From positions 1-20,807 of the forward strand of contig JAKBTA010000018.1 of assembly GCA_021844645.1 (NCBI GenBank): a DNA stretch of 20,807 bases, written 5' to 3'. Below the pieces are notes generated by a model. It ran no database searches. It had not been told where the DNA came from and saw only the letters and a list, made by a program, of their open reading frames with translations. The position numbers were made by a program, and so were the translations under genes. This DNA comes from Nitrospirota bacterium (GTDB lineage Bacteria > Nitrospirota_A > Leptospirillia > Leptospirillales > Leptospirillaceae). Positions 7,101-15,428 of the stretch are shown here, piece after piece; the first letter of the stretch is position 1, and each line of letters starts with the position of its first letter.

Positions 7101-8064
7101 GGCAAGTGACAAAAGCAATGGTACCGGGGGTTCTTTTGTGAAAGGTCTGCTTTCTCCAAAAAAACTCATCCCCATTCTTGGGGTGCTTGGAACGTTCCTG
7201 GTTGTTTTTCTCTACTCAAGGTATCTCGACTATTACGTAACGGCAGAAGATGCAATGGTCGACGGAAATATTATCCTGATCTCGGCCAATACCCAGGGCC
7301 GGATCATGTCGCTGCCCCTGAATATCGGCGATCCGGTCAGGAAGGGGATGGAGCTTGCGAGAATTGATATCACCGGCTTTCATGCCCTTTCCGGGATGAA
7401 CAGGACGAATGCATCGGACTACCGGAATCTTGAGGCGAGCCTCAAGGATGAGGAGTCCCTGGCCATTCGCGAAAAGCAGGCAAAAGACGACTATGTCCGG
7501 GGCGTGAGGCTTCACAAAAACGGTTTTATTACCCAACAGGACCTGGAGGCTCTGAAGACCCGGCTGAAAGATCTGGACGTCCAGCTTTACCGTACCAGAA
7601 AACTGGTCATGACCGACCGGATGGCGTTGTCAATTTCGGAGTCCCATCCGTTGAACTACACCGTTCACTCTCCCATCAATGGGCAGGTTGTCGAGAGAAT
7701 CGGACAGATCGGTCAGGTCGTTTCTCCGGGACAGCCGATTCTGTCCGTTTCTGATCCGGGGGTTTTCTGGATTCTGGCGAAGGTCAAGGAGACCCGCATG
7801 GGCCACGTAAAGGTTGGCCAGCCGGTCGATATCGATATCGATACCTATCCTTCGCGGAAGTTTCATGGCCATGTGGAGCGGATCCTTCCAACCTCCGCCG
7901 CGGAAATATCCCTTCTTCCCCCGGAGAATGCATCGGGAACATTTGTGAAGGTCGTTCAGAGAATTCCCGTCAGGATCCAGGTGGATGATGCAAAGTCTGA
8001 AAAGCTTTTGCCGGGGATGTCTGCAGAAATCAGGATCCATATCAGGAAAGGGAGCCCCTGGTGA
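7093..8064 (+). CDS. EmrA/HlyD-family membrane fusion protein 1
   Basis: The protein has 323 residues from ATG 7093, which follows GGGAGG by seven bases and overlaps the cytochrome stop. The in-frame ATG at 7078 is less well placed. A short cytoplasmic N-terminus is followed by one membrane helix (LIPILGVLGTFLVVFLYSRYL, about residues 25-45). Next comes a lipoyl half-motif (AEDAMVDGNIILISANTQGRI), a coiled-coil hairpin (about 105-180), and the second lipoyl half (YTVHSPINGQVVERIGQIGQVV). A beta-barrel with LLPPENASGTFVKVVQRIPVRI follows. This is the EmrA/HlyD adaptor plan that links an inner-membrane transporter to TolC. The stop overlaps the EmrB1 start as GTGA. Confidence 0.92.
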   Translation: MTEASDKSNGTGGSFVKGLLSPKKLIPILGVLGTFLVVFLYSRYLDYYVTAEDAMVDGNIILISANTQGRIMSLPLNIGDPVRKGMELARIDITGFHALSGMNRTNASDYRNLEASLKDEESLAIREKQAKDDYVRGVRLHKNGFITQQDLEALKTRLKDLDVQLYRTRKLVMTDRMALSISESHPLNYTVHSPINGQVVERIGQIGQVVSPGQPILSVSDPGVFWILAKVKETRMGHVKVGQPVDIDIDTYPSRKFHGHVERILPTSAAEISLLPPENASGTFVKVVQRIPVRIQVDDAKSEKLLPGMSAEIRIHIRKGSPW

Positions 8065-9659
8065 ACGTTGCCGGCGGGATTTTTGACGAATCTCCCAATT
8101 ACCGGTGGTGGGCCCTTGCGGCTGTGATGCTGGGGCTTTTCCTTCCGGTTCTGGACACGACCATTGTCAATGTTGCTCTTCCCAATATGGTGGGAAGTCT
8201 CGACACCGACATCGATGAAGTCCGCTGGGTCATCTCGGCCTATGCCATGAGCTTTGCGGTGATCACACTGGCATCGGCATGGGGGCGGTCTCTTGTCGGC
8301 GCCAAAAAGCTTTATCTGTTTTCAACTTTTCTTTTTACGCTCTCATCGTTTTTTTGTGGTCTTTCTCCCAACCTCAATGCGATGATTTTTTTCAGGGTCG
8401 TCCAGGCGATCGGCGGCGGCCTCATGATGCCCCTCGGCTTTACGATCATTACCGAGGCGTTCACCCCGGCCGACCGTTCCAAGGCCTTTGGTTTTTTTGG
8501 CATCGTGATTGTTCTGGCGCCTACGATCGGTCCGATCCTCGGGGGCTACCTGATCGACAACTTCAACTGGAGAGATATCTTTTTCGTCAATATTCCGGTG
8601 GGCGTCCTGTCGTTTTTTGTTACCTTCCTGATCCTTAAAAATGATCCTCCGGCCAAGGTCCTTCCTTTTGATTATGCCGGATTCATCTCCCTCGGAATGA
8701 CGCTTGCCTTTTTGCAGATGGGGATTACCGAAGGGGAGCGATGGGGGTGGGATTCCCGGTTTGTCTATGAATGCTGGACAGTCATGAGTGTTTCGTTCTG
8801 GGTCTATATCTATACGGCTTTTTCGGTCAAGCACCCGATACTGGATCTCTCCATATTCAAAAACTGGGACTTTTCCCTTGTCATTCTCCTCTCCCTGACA
8901 AGGGCGATCAGCCTTTTCGGCCGGATGTTCCTGCTCCCCCTGTTTGTCCAGAGCTACAATCGGTTTCCCTCCATTGACGCCGGTCTGGTCCTTTTGCCGA
9001 CATCTCTCATGGCGGGAATCTTTATGCCTGTCATGGGGATCCTGTCCTCAAAAAGCACCGACCGGGGAAAAAGGATGATTCTCTTGCTGGGTTTTGCATT
9101 GCTGGGTATTTCCCAGATGTTTTTTACATTTTTGACGAATGTCCCATCGTTCTATCAGCTTCTGGTTCCCCAGCTGCTCTTTGGCCTTTCGATGGGACTG
9201 ATCAACGCCCTGCTTTCAAGTCTTCCCCAGAACCTGGTCGAGCCCCGCCATATTGGTCTTGCCTCAATGCTTCAGAGCAACACGCTCCAGTTGGGTGGGG
9301 CGGTTGGCGTTGCGATCCTGGGAAATATCCTCGACCACCGCACCGCTTCGTTTGTGGACCAGTATCGCTCCCATGATATCCTGAGCGCCTACCCCATGCA
9401 GAAAACTCTTGCGCAGATTCACCTTGAGGCGCATCATGGGCTTTTGATCAATGAGTCCGGATCAGGTGTTGCGAATGGTCTTCTCTCCCAGATGATCCAT
9501 ATCCAGGCGAGTATTTCTGCCTATAACAATACCTTTCTGTACGCCGGTTTCTTTGGCCTTATGGGCATCCCGATCATATTGATGATAAAACGTTTTACTC
9601 ACGAGTCACTGGCAGGAAAACCAACAGACAAGTCAACAATGGGGGGTTTTGCGGAATGA
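8061..9659 (+). CDS. EmrB-like MFS drug/proton antiporter 1 (DHA2, 14 TMS)
   Basis: The protein has 532 residues, the usual length of 14-helix DHA2 exporters. It begins with GTG 8061, overlapping the EmrA1 stop. Helix 1 carries the family signature LDTTIVNVALP. The motif B region is FFRVVQAIGGGLMMP, and motif C is APTIGPILGGYLIDNFNWRDIFFVNIPVG, here split across helix 5 and its loop. The loop 2-3 motif A is degenerate: it reads SAWGRSLVGAKKLYLF and lacks the usual Asp and the G-R-K/R end. The protein probably exports a hydrophobic compound driven by the proton gradient, delivering it to the EmrA1-TolC assembly. The substrate is unknown. It overlaps the TolC gene by four bases. Confidence 0.92.
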   Translation: MNVAGGIFDESPNYRWWALAAVMLGLFLPVLDTTIVNVALPNMVGSLDTDIDEVRWVISAYAMSFAVITLASAWGRSLVGAKKLYLFSTFLFTLSSFFCGLSPNLNAMIFFRVVQAIGGGLMMPLGFTIITEAFTPADRSKAFGFFGIVIVLAPTIGPILGGYLIDNFNWRDIFFVNIPVGVLSFFVTFLILKNDPPAKVLPFDYAGFISLGMTLAFLQMGITEGERWGWDSRFVYECWTVMSVSFWVYIYTAFSVKHPILDLSIFKNWDFSLVILLSLTRAISLFGRMFLLPLFVQSYNRFPSIDAGLVLLPTSLMAGIFMPVMGILSSKSTDRGKRMILLLGFALLGISQMFFTFLTNVPSFYQLLVPQLLFGLSMGLINALLSSLPQNLVEPRHIGLASMLQSNTLQLGGAVGVAILGNILDHRTASFVDQYRSHDILSAYPMQKTLAQIHLEAHHGLLINESGSGVANGLLSQMIHIQASISAYNNTFLYAGFFGLMGIPIILMIKRFTHESLAGKPTDKSTMGGFAE

Positions 9660-11059
9660 AGCCTGTTGTTTCAGGAAAAAGGCAAGGCAATGATGTAATG
9701 GGTCTCTTTTGCGGGTACGGCAAAAACCTTGCGGCGGTTCTCCTTTTCTGTGCATCAACTTTTTTTTCGTTGCCGGTGACCACTGCTTCTGCGGATTCGG
9801 GAACAATGACTTTAAAAGAGGCGCTTGATGAGGCATTCAAGCTTCGTCCCAACCTCAAGTCAGAACAGAACATCGTCAAATCAAGGGCCTATGAGCTCAA
9901 GGGCGCGAAATCTTCCTACCTTCCCCAGGTGCAGGCAAGCTACCAGAACAACTATGGAAACAGTTTCCTGGGATATTTCCTTTTTCCCGGATACCAGTTT
10001 CTTGACTATCAGCTTTTCACCGTCGGGGTGAACCAGTTGATCTACGACTTTGGGCGGACAAGCCACCAGGTTTCTTTTGCAAGAAGAGCCATGGACCAGG
10101 AAAAGGCAAATCTCCGGAAGGCCTCCCTTGACCTGATCCATGATGTGGATATTGCCTATCTGAATGTACTGGACAAGGAGCAGGGGCTCAGGGTTGCGAT
10201 TGCAGGAGAGGAGGATGCCAAAAAGCATCTTGAAGAGTCAGAAGCCCGGCTTTCCGCCGGGGTGGGGCTCAAGATCGACGTGACACAGGCCAAGGTCAAC
10301 CTTGAAAATGCGATCATGTCGAAGATCCAGGCGGAAGGAGACAGGGATGTTGCTCTTGTGACCCTGAGAAAGGCTATCGGGCTTCCGAAGGGAGCCCATA
10401 TTCAGGTGCAGGAGTATTTTCCGGGGGAGAATGCCTTTGGCCATGTCAGCGATCATGACCTCGATCTTGCCTATCAGAATCGCCCGGATCTTCTGGCGTC
10501 GCATGATGCGGTCCTTTCAAGCCATGAATCCCTTCTGGGAGCCAAGAGCCAGAACTATCCCACGCTGACAGGTAACGGATCCTATTTTCTGGCTCAGATC
10601 CCGCCCCAGGCGTTGGGGAGTCCCGCGATTCCCAACGGTGCATTCTCGAGCTTTTCCATCGGTGGAATGCTGAACATCCCCATTTATCAGGGCGGTCTTG
10701 TCATGGACCAGATCCATGGGGCCCGGGCCCGTGAAAGTGCCGCAAGAAACCAGTACGAGGAGACCAGGCAGCAGGTCCGGTCCCAGCTACGATCTGCGGC
10801 GATTCTGCTCCGTGAGGCCGAGTCGCGGCTTTCCGAGGCAAAGCTTGCCAAGCGATTTGCCCAGGAGAATGACGACTTGATGGAAAGAGCCTTCAAGGTC
10901 GGTACGGCCCGTTCTGTGGATGTCGTCGATGCGGAGACCCAGCTGCGCCGCTCTCTTGCTGTTTATGTCCAGGCCCATTATGACGTCATCATGAGATGGG
11001 TGGACTACAAATATGCGGAGGGTCTCCTGAGCCCTGATGGACATGAAGCGATTCCTTGA
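9656..11059 (+). CDS. TolC-like outer-membrane efflux channel
   Basis: The protein has 467 residues from ATG 9656, overlapping the EmrB1 stop (ATGA) with a GGGGGG run eight bases upstream. An alternative ATG at 9698 has a poorer upstream site. The hydrophobic stretch NLAAVLLFCASTFFSL ending in TTASADS is a signal peptide. MTLKEALDEAFKLRPNLKSE begins the first outer-membrane efflux repeat, and the second repeat begins near LDLAYQNRPDLLASHDAVLSS. Long helices (EARLSAGVGLKIDVTQAKVNLENA and the equivalent FKVGTARSVDVVDAETQL) sit at the matching places of the two repeats, as in TolC. The protein should form a trimeric outer-membrane duct for the adaptors on either side. It is the only such gene among the two pump pairs. 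Confidence 0.92.
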   Translation: MKPVVSGKRQGNDVMGLFCGYGKNLAAVLLFCASTFFSLPVTTASADSGTMTLKEALDEAFKLRPNLKSEQNIVKSRAYELKGAKSSYLPQVQASYQNNYGNSFLGYFLFPGYQFLDYQLFTVGVNQLIYDFGRTSHQVSFARRAMDQEKANLRKASLDLIHDVDIAYLNVLDKEQGLRVAIAGEEDAKKHLEESEARLSAGVGLKIDVTQAKVNLENAIMSKIQAEGDRDVALVTLRKAIGLPKGAHIQVQEYFPGENAFGHVSDHDLDLAYQNRPDLLASHDAVLSSHESLLGAKSQNYPTLTGNGSYFLAQIPPQALGSPAIPNGAFSSFSIGGMLNIPIYQGGLVMDQIHGARARESAARNQYEETRQQVRSQLRSAAILLREAESRLSEAKLAKRFAQENDDLMERAFKVGTARSVDVVDAETQLRRSLAVYVQAHYDVIMRWVDYKYAEGLLSPDGHEAIP

Positions 11060-11094
11060 GTGTTTTTGAGGTGTTTTTTGTCAGTGTTTGTCCG

Positions 11095-11150
11095 TTTGGC
11101 TCTGTCATCTTTTAGCCAAAGCGCCGTAAAATTCCTGCCTTCAGGCATGG
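11095..11150 (+). other. Two adjacent RNA hairpins before emrA2
   Basis: TTTGGCT (11095-11101) pairs perfectly with AGCCAAA (11114-11120) across a 12-base loop. Then TGCC (11136-11139) pairs with GGCA (11144-11147) around a TTCA loop, extended by CC/GG with one bulge. They occupy the only sizeable gap in the efflux operon (11060-11174). No T-run follows either, so they are not an ordinary terminator. A role in mRNA stability or differential expression is a guess. Confidence 0.45.
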
Positions 11151-11174
11151 GAAGTGTGTCAACAGGAGGATCGA

Positions 11175-12149
11175 TTGAGCAAGCATTTTCTGAAGATTGT
11201 AGCTGGTGGTGCGGTCGTGCTGCTCCTGGTTCTTCTTGGACTCTGGTGGGTCAGGGACCGGGAGAGGAATGTTTCAACCACCGATGCGTTTGTTACCGCA
11301 AGGCCCCATATGGTGACGACCCGCATCCCCGGCGTCGTCACCAAAATCTTTGTTCGTGACAACCAGGTGGTTCATCCGGGAGATCCCCTTGTTGAGCTTG
11401 ATCCTAAAGATGTCGAAGCCCGTCTTGCGATTGAGAAGGCAGCCCTTGTTTCCCAGGAGCGGAAGATTCCTCTCGATGAGAGCCAGATCCGGATTGCGCA
11501 GGAAAGTCTTTCAAAAGCGATCTCCGACAGGGACAGGGCCTTGACCCTCTCGAAAGGGGGGTATTCGTCGCAGGAAGATCTGGAGCATCTGGAGATCGCC
11601 GTGAAGATTGCCCGCCATGAACTTTCAAAAGCCAGGAAGCTGATCTCGGTTGACCGGGCCCTGGTTGCCAAAAGGAAGGCGGCGCTGTCTGCGGATCGTC
11701 TGAACAAGGGCTACCTCAAGGTGAGGTCGGATATTTCGGGACGCTTCACCAACAGGACGGCAAGCCTTGGAATGTACGTTTCTCCGGGGTTGTCTCTTGC
11801 GACGATCATTCCCTTTCACACATGGATCATCGCCAACATGAAGGAGACCAGGATTACCCACATGAAAGTGGGAGATCCTGTTACGATTCATGTCGATGCC
11901 TACCCTGGCAGGGTCTTCAGAGGCAAGGTCGAAAGCATCCAGCAGGCAACCGGAGCCATTATGGCCCTTTTACCTCCCGAAAATGCCACCGGAAATTTTA
12001 CAAAGGTCGTCCAGAGAGTTCCGGTCCGGATCGCCCTTTTGCCGGGGTCGGACCCGGAGCACCTTCTCCTTCCTGGTCTGTCGGTTATTCCGACTGTCCA
12101 TGTCGACCCATCCTATAATCCTCCTTTCGGCCACCAGGGAGCGAGATGA
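11175..12149 (+). CDS. EmrA/HlyD-family membrane fusion protein 2
   Basis: The protein has 324 residues from TTG 11175. This start is chosen because AGGAGG ends five bases before it. The in-frame GTG at 11154 lies upstream of that site. One membrane helix (IVAGGAVVLLLVLLGLWWV) comes near the N-terminus. Then come STTDAFVTARPHMVTTRIPGVV (first lipoyl half), a coiled-coil hairpin of about 100 residues, YLKVRSDISGRFTNRTASLGMYV (second half), and a barrel with LLPPENATGNFTKVVQRVPVRI. The barrel segment is nearly identical to that of EmrA1 (LLPPENASGTFVKVVQRIPVRI), so the two adaptors are related, though their hairpins differ. The stop overlaps emrB2 (ATGA). Confidence 0.92.
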   Translation: MSKHFLKIVAGGAVVLLLVLLGLWWVRDRERNVSTTDAFVTARPHMVTTRIPGVVTKIFVRDNQVVHPGDPLVELDPKDVEARLAIEKAALVSQERKIPLDESQIRIAQESLSKAISDRDRALTLSKGGYSSQEDLEHLEIAVKIARHELSKARKLISVDRALVAKRKAALSADRLNKGYLKVRSDISGRFTNRTASLGMYVSPGLSLATIIPFHTWIIANMKETRITHMKVGDPVTIHVDAYPGRVFRGKVESIQQATGAIMALLPPENATGNFTKVVQRVPVRIALLPGSDPEHLLLPGLSVIPTVHVDPSYNPPFGHQGAR

Positions 12150-13738
12150 CGGAGTCTCCCCAGCCCTCATCCGGACATTCAGGCGACATGGGTTATCCGA
12201 TTCGGGAGAGGATCCTTGTCACCATTTGCGCAATCGGGGCAACCCTGATCGAGACGGTTGACTCGACGGTCGTGAATGTCGGTCTTCCGAAGATGATGGG
12301 GGGGCTCGATGCAACCGTCGACGAGGTTGCATGGATCATTACCGCGTACTCCATCGGAAATATCCTGATGATTCCGATGACACGTTTTTTTGCAGATAAA
12401 ATTGGCAGGAAGGTCTACTTCACCGGTTCGGTCTTTTTTTTCGCCGTTTTTTCCTTTTTCTGCGCCCAGTCCACATCACTTCCGGAACTTGTGATCTTCC
12501 GTATGTTTCAGGGGGTGAGCGGCGCGGCCTTTTTCGCGACGAGCCAGGCGCTCCTGATCGAGGCGTACCCGTCGAGGCTTGTCGGCCTGGCCAATGCCCT
12601 GTTTGCGATCGGGATCAGCCTCGGTCCCGCCATCGGTCCCGTCATCGGTGGCTATATTGCCTACAACCTGAGCTGGCCATGGATGTTCTACATCAATGTG
12701 CCGATCGGCATCGTCCTGACGGCTTTGTCCTACAAGGTGATCAGGAACTCGCCATATACCAATCACGGAGAGACGGCCGATGTCTGGGGAATTCTCCTCC
12801 TTGCCATGGGTATTCCCGCCCTTCAGATCTTTCTTGAAAACGGACAGGAGTTTGCATGGTTCGACTCCCCGCTGATACGGGCGAGCTTCTGGATCGCTGT
12901 CATCAGTCTTCCGCTTTTTGTTGTCCGGCAGTTTGTCGCGAAACATCCTCTCATCGATCTCCGGGTCTTGAAAAACCGGTCTCTGGCCGCTGGGTGCTTC
13001 GGACTTTTTTTCCTGGGTATTGTTTATTTCGGGACACTGTTCACCGTTCCCCTGATGGGGCAGATCCTTCTGGGCTGGAACCCTTACAAGATGGGTCTGG
13101 TGCTCCTTCCGGGAATTCTTTCCTTTACATTCACCGCCATGTTTGTCGGGGGGGCGATGGGGAAGGCTCCCCTTTTGCCCATCATGTTTTCGGGAATGGG
13201 GATTCTCCTTCTTTCCCTTCACGGTCTTTCGAATCTTTCCATCCAAATCGGGCCGGATGCGGTTTTCTGGCCGCTGATCGAAAGGGGTGTCGGTCTTGCG
13301 TGCCTGTTTCCGCCGATCATGACCCTTGCGATGTCGACCCTGTCGAGGGAGAAGGTCTCCTCGGGAGCGGCTCTTGTCAGCATGATGGGGCAGGTTGGCG
13401 GAACGGTCGGAATCGCTTTCATGACGACGATGCTCGAGCGGTTCGAACAGCAGCATAGAAGCGACCTGTCCGAGCATCTTTCCAATGCGGCTCCCTTGTT
13501 CGAACAACATTCCCAGATGCTGACTTCGACTTTCATTGCCCATGGAGTCTCTCCGCAGGCGGCTGGCCCGCTTTCTTTCGCCCTGATGAACCAGACTCTT
13601 GACGCTCAGGCGATGATGCTCTCTTTCGGCAACCTTTATCTTTTGACCTCCATTTCATGTCTGTTGCTTCTGTTTGCGATCTTCGGCTTTGAGCGTTCCG
13701 CGATCTCTCATCCTCAAAAAACGGTACAGGCCGATTAG
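12146..13738 (+). CDS. EmrB-like MFS drug/proton antiporter 2 (DHA2, 14 TMS)
   Basis: The protein has 530 residues from ATG 12146, overlapping the EmrA2 stop by four bases. Helix 1 has ETVDSTVVNVGLPKMMG, the DHA2 signature with Ser in place of the usual Thr. Motif A is well kept (RFFADKIGRKVYF), and motif C reads GISLGPAIGPVIGGYIAYNLSW. Fourteen hydrophobic segments fit the length. Keeping motif A sets it apart from EmrB1, so the two are not recent copies and probably differ in substrate or coupling. It is the last clear gene of the efflux operon. No strong terminator is visible after its stop, although T-rich sequence follows. Confidence 0.92.
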   Translation: MTESPQPSSGHSGDMGYPIRERILVTICAIGATLIETVDSTVVNVGLPKMMGGLDATVDEVAWIITAYSIGNILMIPMTRFFADKIGRKVYFTGSVFFFAVFSFFCAQSTSLPELVIFRMFQGVSGAAFFATSQALLIEAYPSRLVGLANALFAIGISLGPAIGPVIGGYIAYNLSWPWMFYINVPIGIVLTALSYKVIRNSPYTNHGETADVWGILLLAMGIPALQIFLENGQEFAWFDSPLIRASFWIAVISLPLFVVRQFVAKHPLIDLRVLKNRSLAAGCFGLFFLGIVYFGTLFTVPLMGQILLGWNPYKMGLVLLPGILSFTFTAMFVGGAMGKAPLLPIMFSGMGILLLSLHGLSNLSIQIGPDAVFWPLIERGVGLACLFPPIMTLAMSTLSREKVSSGAALVSMMGQVGGTVGIAFMTTMLERFEQQHRSDLSEHLSNAAPLFEQHSQMLTSTFIAHGVSPQAAGPLSFALMNQTLDAQAMMLSFGNLYLLTSISCLLLLFAIFGFERSAISHPQKTVQAD

Positions 13739-14181
13739 CTTTTTTTCTTCTGGCCATTTTTGTTTATACCGGAGAGAATCCTCCAGATGCGGGGCCATTT
13801 CAAAATCATCCGCACCCATTCTGATCCGGGAGTAGGTGGGGAGCCCGGAAAAGAAGTCGATAAAAGAACGGAAACAAATAAGGAAGATTATCAACGGCAT
13901 GACGATTGTGGTGTTCCGATTGATTATTATTGAATAACGGTTTTTATTTAAAAGGGATATGTCCAGTAATAATAAAGGAACTGCATCGGTCCCCTCGAGA
14001 CCTGACGTTCCAGTAATGCCGTATTCTGGCCGAGGATCTCCTGAAATCGACGAAAACGTCGGTTTATAGTGGATTTTATTAAAGACAGTCCGGTCCATCT
14101 ATTTATTGCCAAGGTCCGTTGACGGAAAAATATCGAGTTATCACTGGTTATCAACCTGATTCAGCCCTTTGGGACCCAGGC
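13739..14181. other. AT-rich gene-poor stretch after the efflux operon
   Basis: No convincing gene is visible. Overlapping minus-strand frames exist (one of 147 codons ending inside emrB2, one of 68 codons ending in LERQVSRGPMQFLYYYWTYPF with stop). Neither shows a recognisable domain or a good ribosome-binding site. Base composition shifts to AT-rich here, marking the left edge of the accessory island. Gene remnants are possible but not identifiable by eye. Confidence 0.5.
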
Positions 14182-14273
14182 TTCAGCGTGGGGAAAGCCC
14201 ACTGAAATGTGTGATCTGCAAGACCGAAGAGACGATATCTTGCTATGCTACTGTGGCATTTCAACGCAGTGGG
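14182..14273 (+). other. Structured leader with mutually exclusive hairpins
   Basis: TTCAG-CG-TGGG (14182-14192) pairs with CCCACTGAA (14198-14206) around a GAAAG loop, nine pairs with one two-base bulge. The same CCCACTGAAATG (14198-14209) can pair instead with CATTTCA-ACGCA-GTGGG (14257-14273), twelve pairs with a five-base bulge. Because the middle strand is shared, only one hairpin can form at a time. This resembles an attenuator or the palindromic end of an IS200/IS605-type element. Which applies cannot be decided from the sequence. Confidence 0.4.
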
Positions 14274-14418
14274 ATCGTGTTTATTACCCAATAAGTTCCC
14301 TCAGACGTCTGATAAGATTGCGGGGAAGAGTATAGAAGAGGCTGTGAAGCGACATGCGGAAGTGGAGATTCGGAAACGTGCCTCTTGGTTCTGGATATTC
14401 AATCCATTGGAGGTTTAA
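14245..14418 (+). CDS. Possible small ORF coupled to the DUF4268 gene
   Basis: This 57-codon frame runs from ATG 14245 to a TAA at 14416-14418, which overlaps the next ATG as TAATG. Its C-terminal part reads SIEEAVKRHAEVEIRKRASW, an amphipathic charged helix, then FWIFNPLEV. No ribosome-binding site is clear at the ATG. The overlap favours coupled translation, but this could be a chance frame or the tail of a decayed gene. No family is recognised. Confidence 0.3.
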   Translation: MLLWHFNAVGSCLLPNKFPQTSDKIAGKSIEEAVKRHAEVEIRKRASWFWIFNPLEV

Positions 14419-15428
14419 TGAATTCTGTTATAGGCCACCTCGAAAGAGTTAGTTTGAAAAATATTTGGGAACATGAATCACGCGATTTTACCCCTTGGCT
14501 CTCCGAGGCAAAGAACCTTGCGGACTTGGGGGATCTCCTTTTTAAAGAAAGACTTGAGCATCGCAAATTGGAGGTGCCGGTTGGACCCTTTAGGGCAGAT
14601 ATGCTTTGCAAGAAGCCTTCAACGCAAAATTGGGTTGTGATCGAAAATCAATATAATAAAACTGATCATGACCATCTCGGCAAGTTACTCACTTATGCCG
14701 CAGGACTGAATGGGTTAGATGGGCAGAAGGTTGAAGCAGTCGTCTGGATCGCCGAAGAATTTTTGCCAGAACATAGAGCTGTGCTGGATCGTCTTAACGA
14801 GATATCTGGTGATCAAATGCAATTTTTTGGACTAGAAATAGAGATGTGGAAGATTGGTAACTCTCTTCCTGCGCCAAAATTCAATGTTGTCTGCAAGCCT
14901 AACCTTTTCTCAAATAAGCTGAAAAGATTGGAAAACATGACTGCTACTGAAATGTGGCAATATAAATATTGGGAGGACTTTAAGCAATACCTTAAAAATC
15001 AATCCTCCCCTAAGAACGAGCAGATCCCGGTTCCCGTTACCTCAGGTATTCCGACACATTGTCTTACCATTAGTATTGAAAAATCGAAGTTTCAGTTTAA
15101 TGTAACTGTTCATACCGGAGAAAAACGCATCGGCGTAGAAATTGTGCTTCCAGATTCAAAAGAAAGTTTTGAAATGCTTGAAAATCAAAAAGAAGCGATT
15201 GAAAGGGAATTTTGTGAACAAGGTGAGCAATTGGAATGGCAGAATAATCCTAACTCAAAAGTTTCCCGCATTGCCGTTTATAAATATGGGGTGGATATCT
15301 GGGATAAGGACGACCGGCCCAATCAATTTGGATGGCTTACTTCAAAATTGATAAAATTCAGAAAAGTGTTTCTTCCTAGAATAAACGAGTTGACGACAAC
15401 AGAAAAAAACTTCGAAGAGACTACATGA
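14418..15428 (+). CDS. DUF4268 protein with PD-(D/E)XK-like N-terminal core
   Basis: The protein has 336 residues from ATG 14418, which follows GGAGG by five bases. An in-frame upstream TTG at 14385 lies before that site. The N-terminal half has FRADM (D61) then VVIENQYNKTDHDHLGKL (E76-N-Q78), in the order of the PD-(D/E)XK nuclease core with Gln replacing Lys. The last ~140 residues (YWEDFKQYL, then RIGVEIVLPDSKESFEML, then SRIAVYKYGVDIWDKDD and FGWLTSKLIKFRKVFLPRI) match DUF4268, often found with restriction and defence genes. DNA cleavage is an inference. The gene is clearly more AT-rich than the aro, efflux or hrcA genes, with more AAA/AAT codons, which suggests transfer. No methyltransferase partner is visible. 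Confidence 0.75.
   Translation: MNSVIGHLERVSLKNIWEHESRDFTPWLSEAKNLADLGDLLFKERLEHRKLEVPVGPFRADMLCKKPSTQNWVVIENQYNKTDHDHLGKLLTYAAGLNGLDGQKVEAVVWIAEEFLPEHRAVLDRLNEISGDQMQFFGLEIEMWKIGNSLPAPKFNVVCKPNLFSNKLKRLENMTATEMWQYKYWEDFKQYLKNQSSPKNEQIPVPVTSGIPTHCLTISIEKSKFQFNVTVHTGEKRIGVEIVLPDSKESFEMLENQKEAIEREFCEQGEQLEWQNNPNSKVSRIAVYKYGVDIWDKDDRPNQFGWLTSKLIKFRKVFLPRINELTTTEKNFEETT

Noticed and set aside
11060..11359. Plus-strand frame of 99 codons starting right after tolC
   Set aside because: It overlaps the start of emrA2 in another frame and has no matching ribosome-binding site; the emrA2 frame is clearly real.
12476..13543. Long minus-strand frame of 355 codons
   Set aside because: It is antisense to emrB2, highly charged and low in complexity, the usual shadow of a membrane-protein gene.
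13655..14098. Minus-strand frame of 147 codons after emrB2
   Set aside because: It overlaps the end of emrB2, changes from hydrophobic to charged text without domain character, and has no recognisable family or ribosome-binding site.
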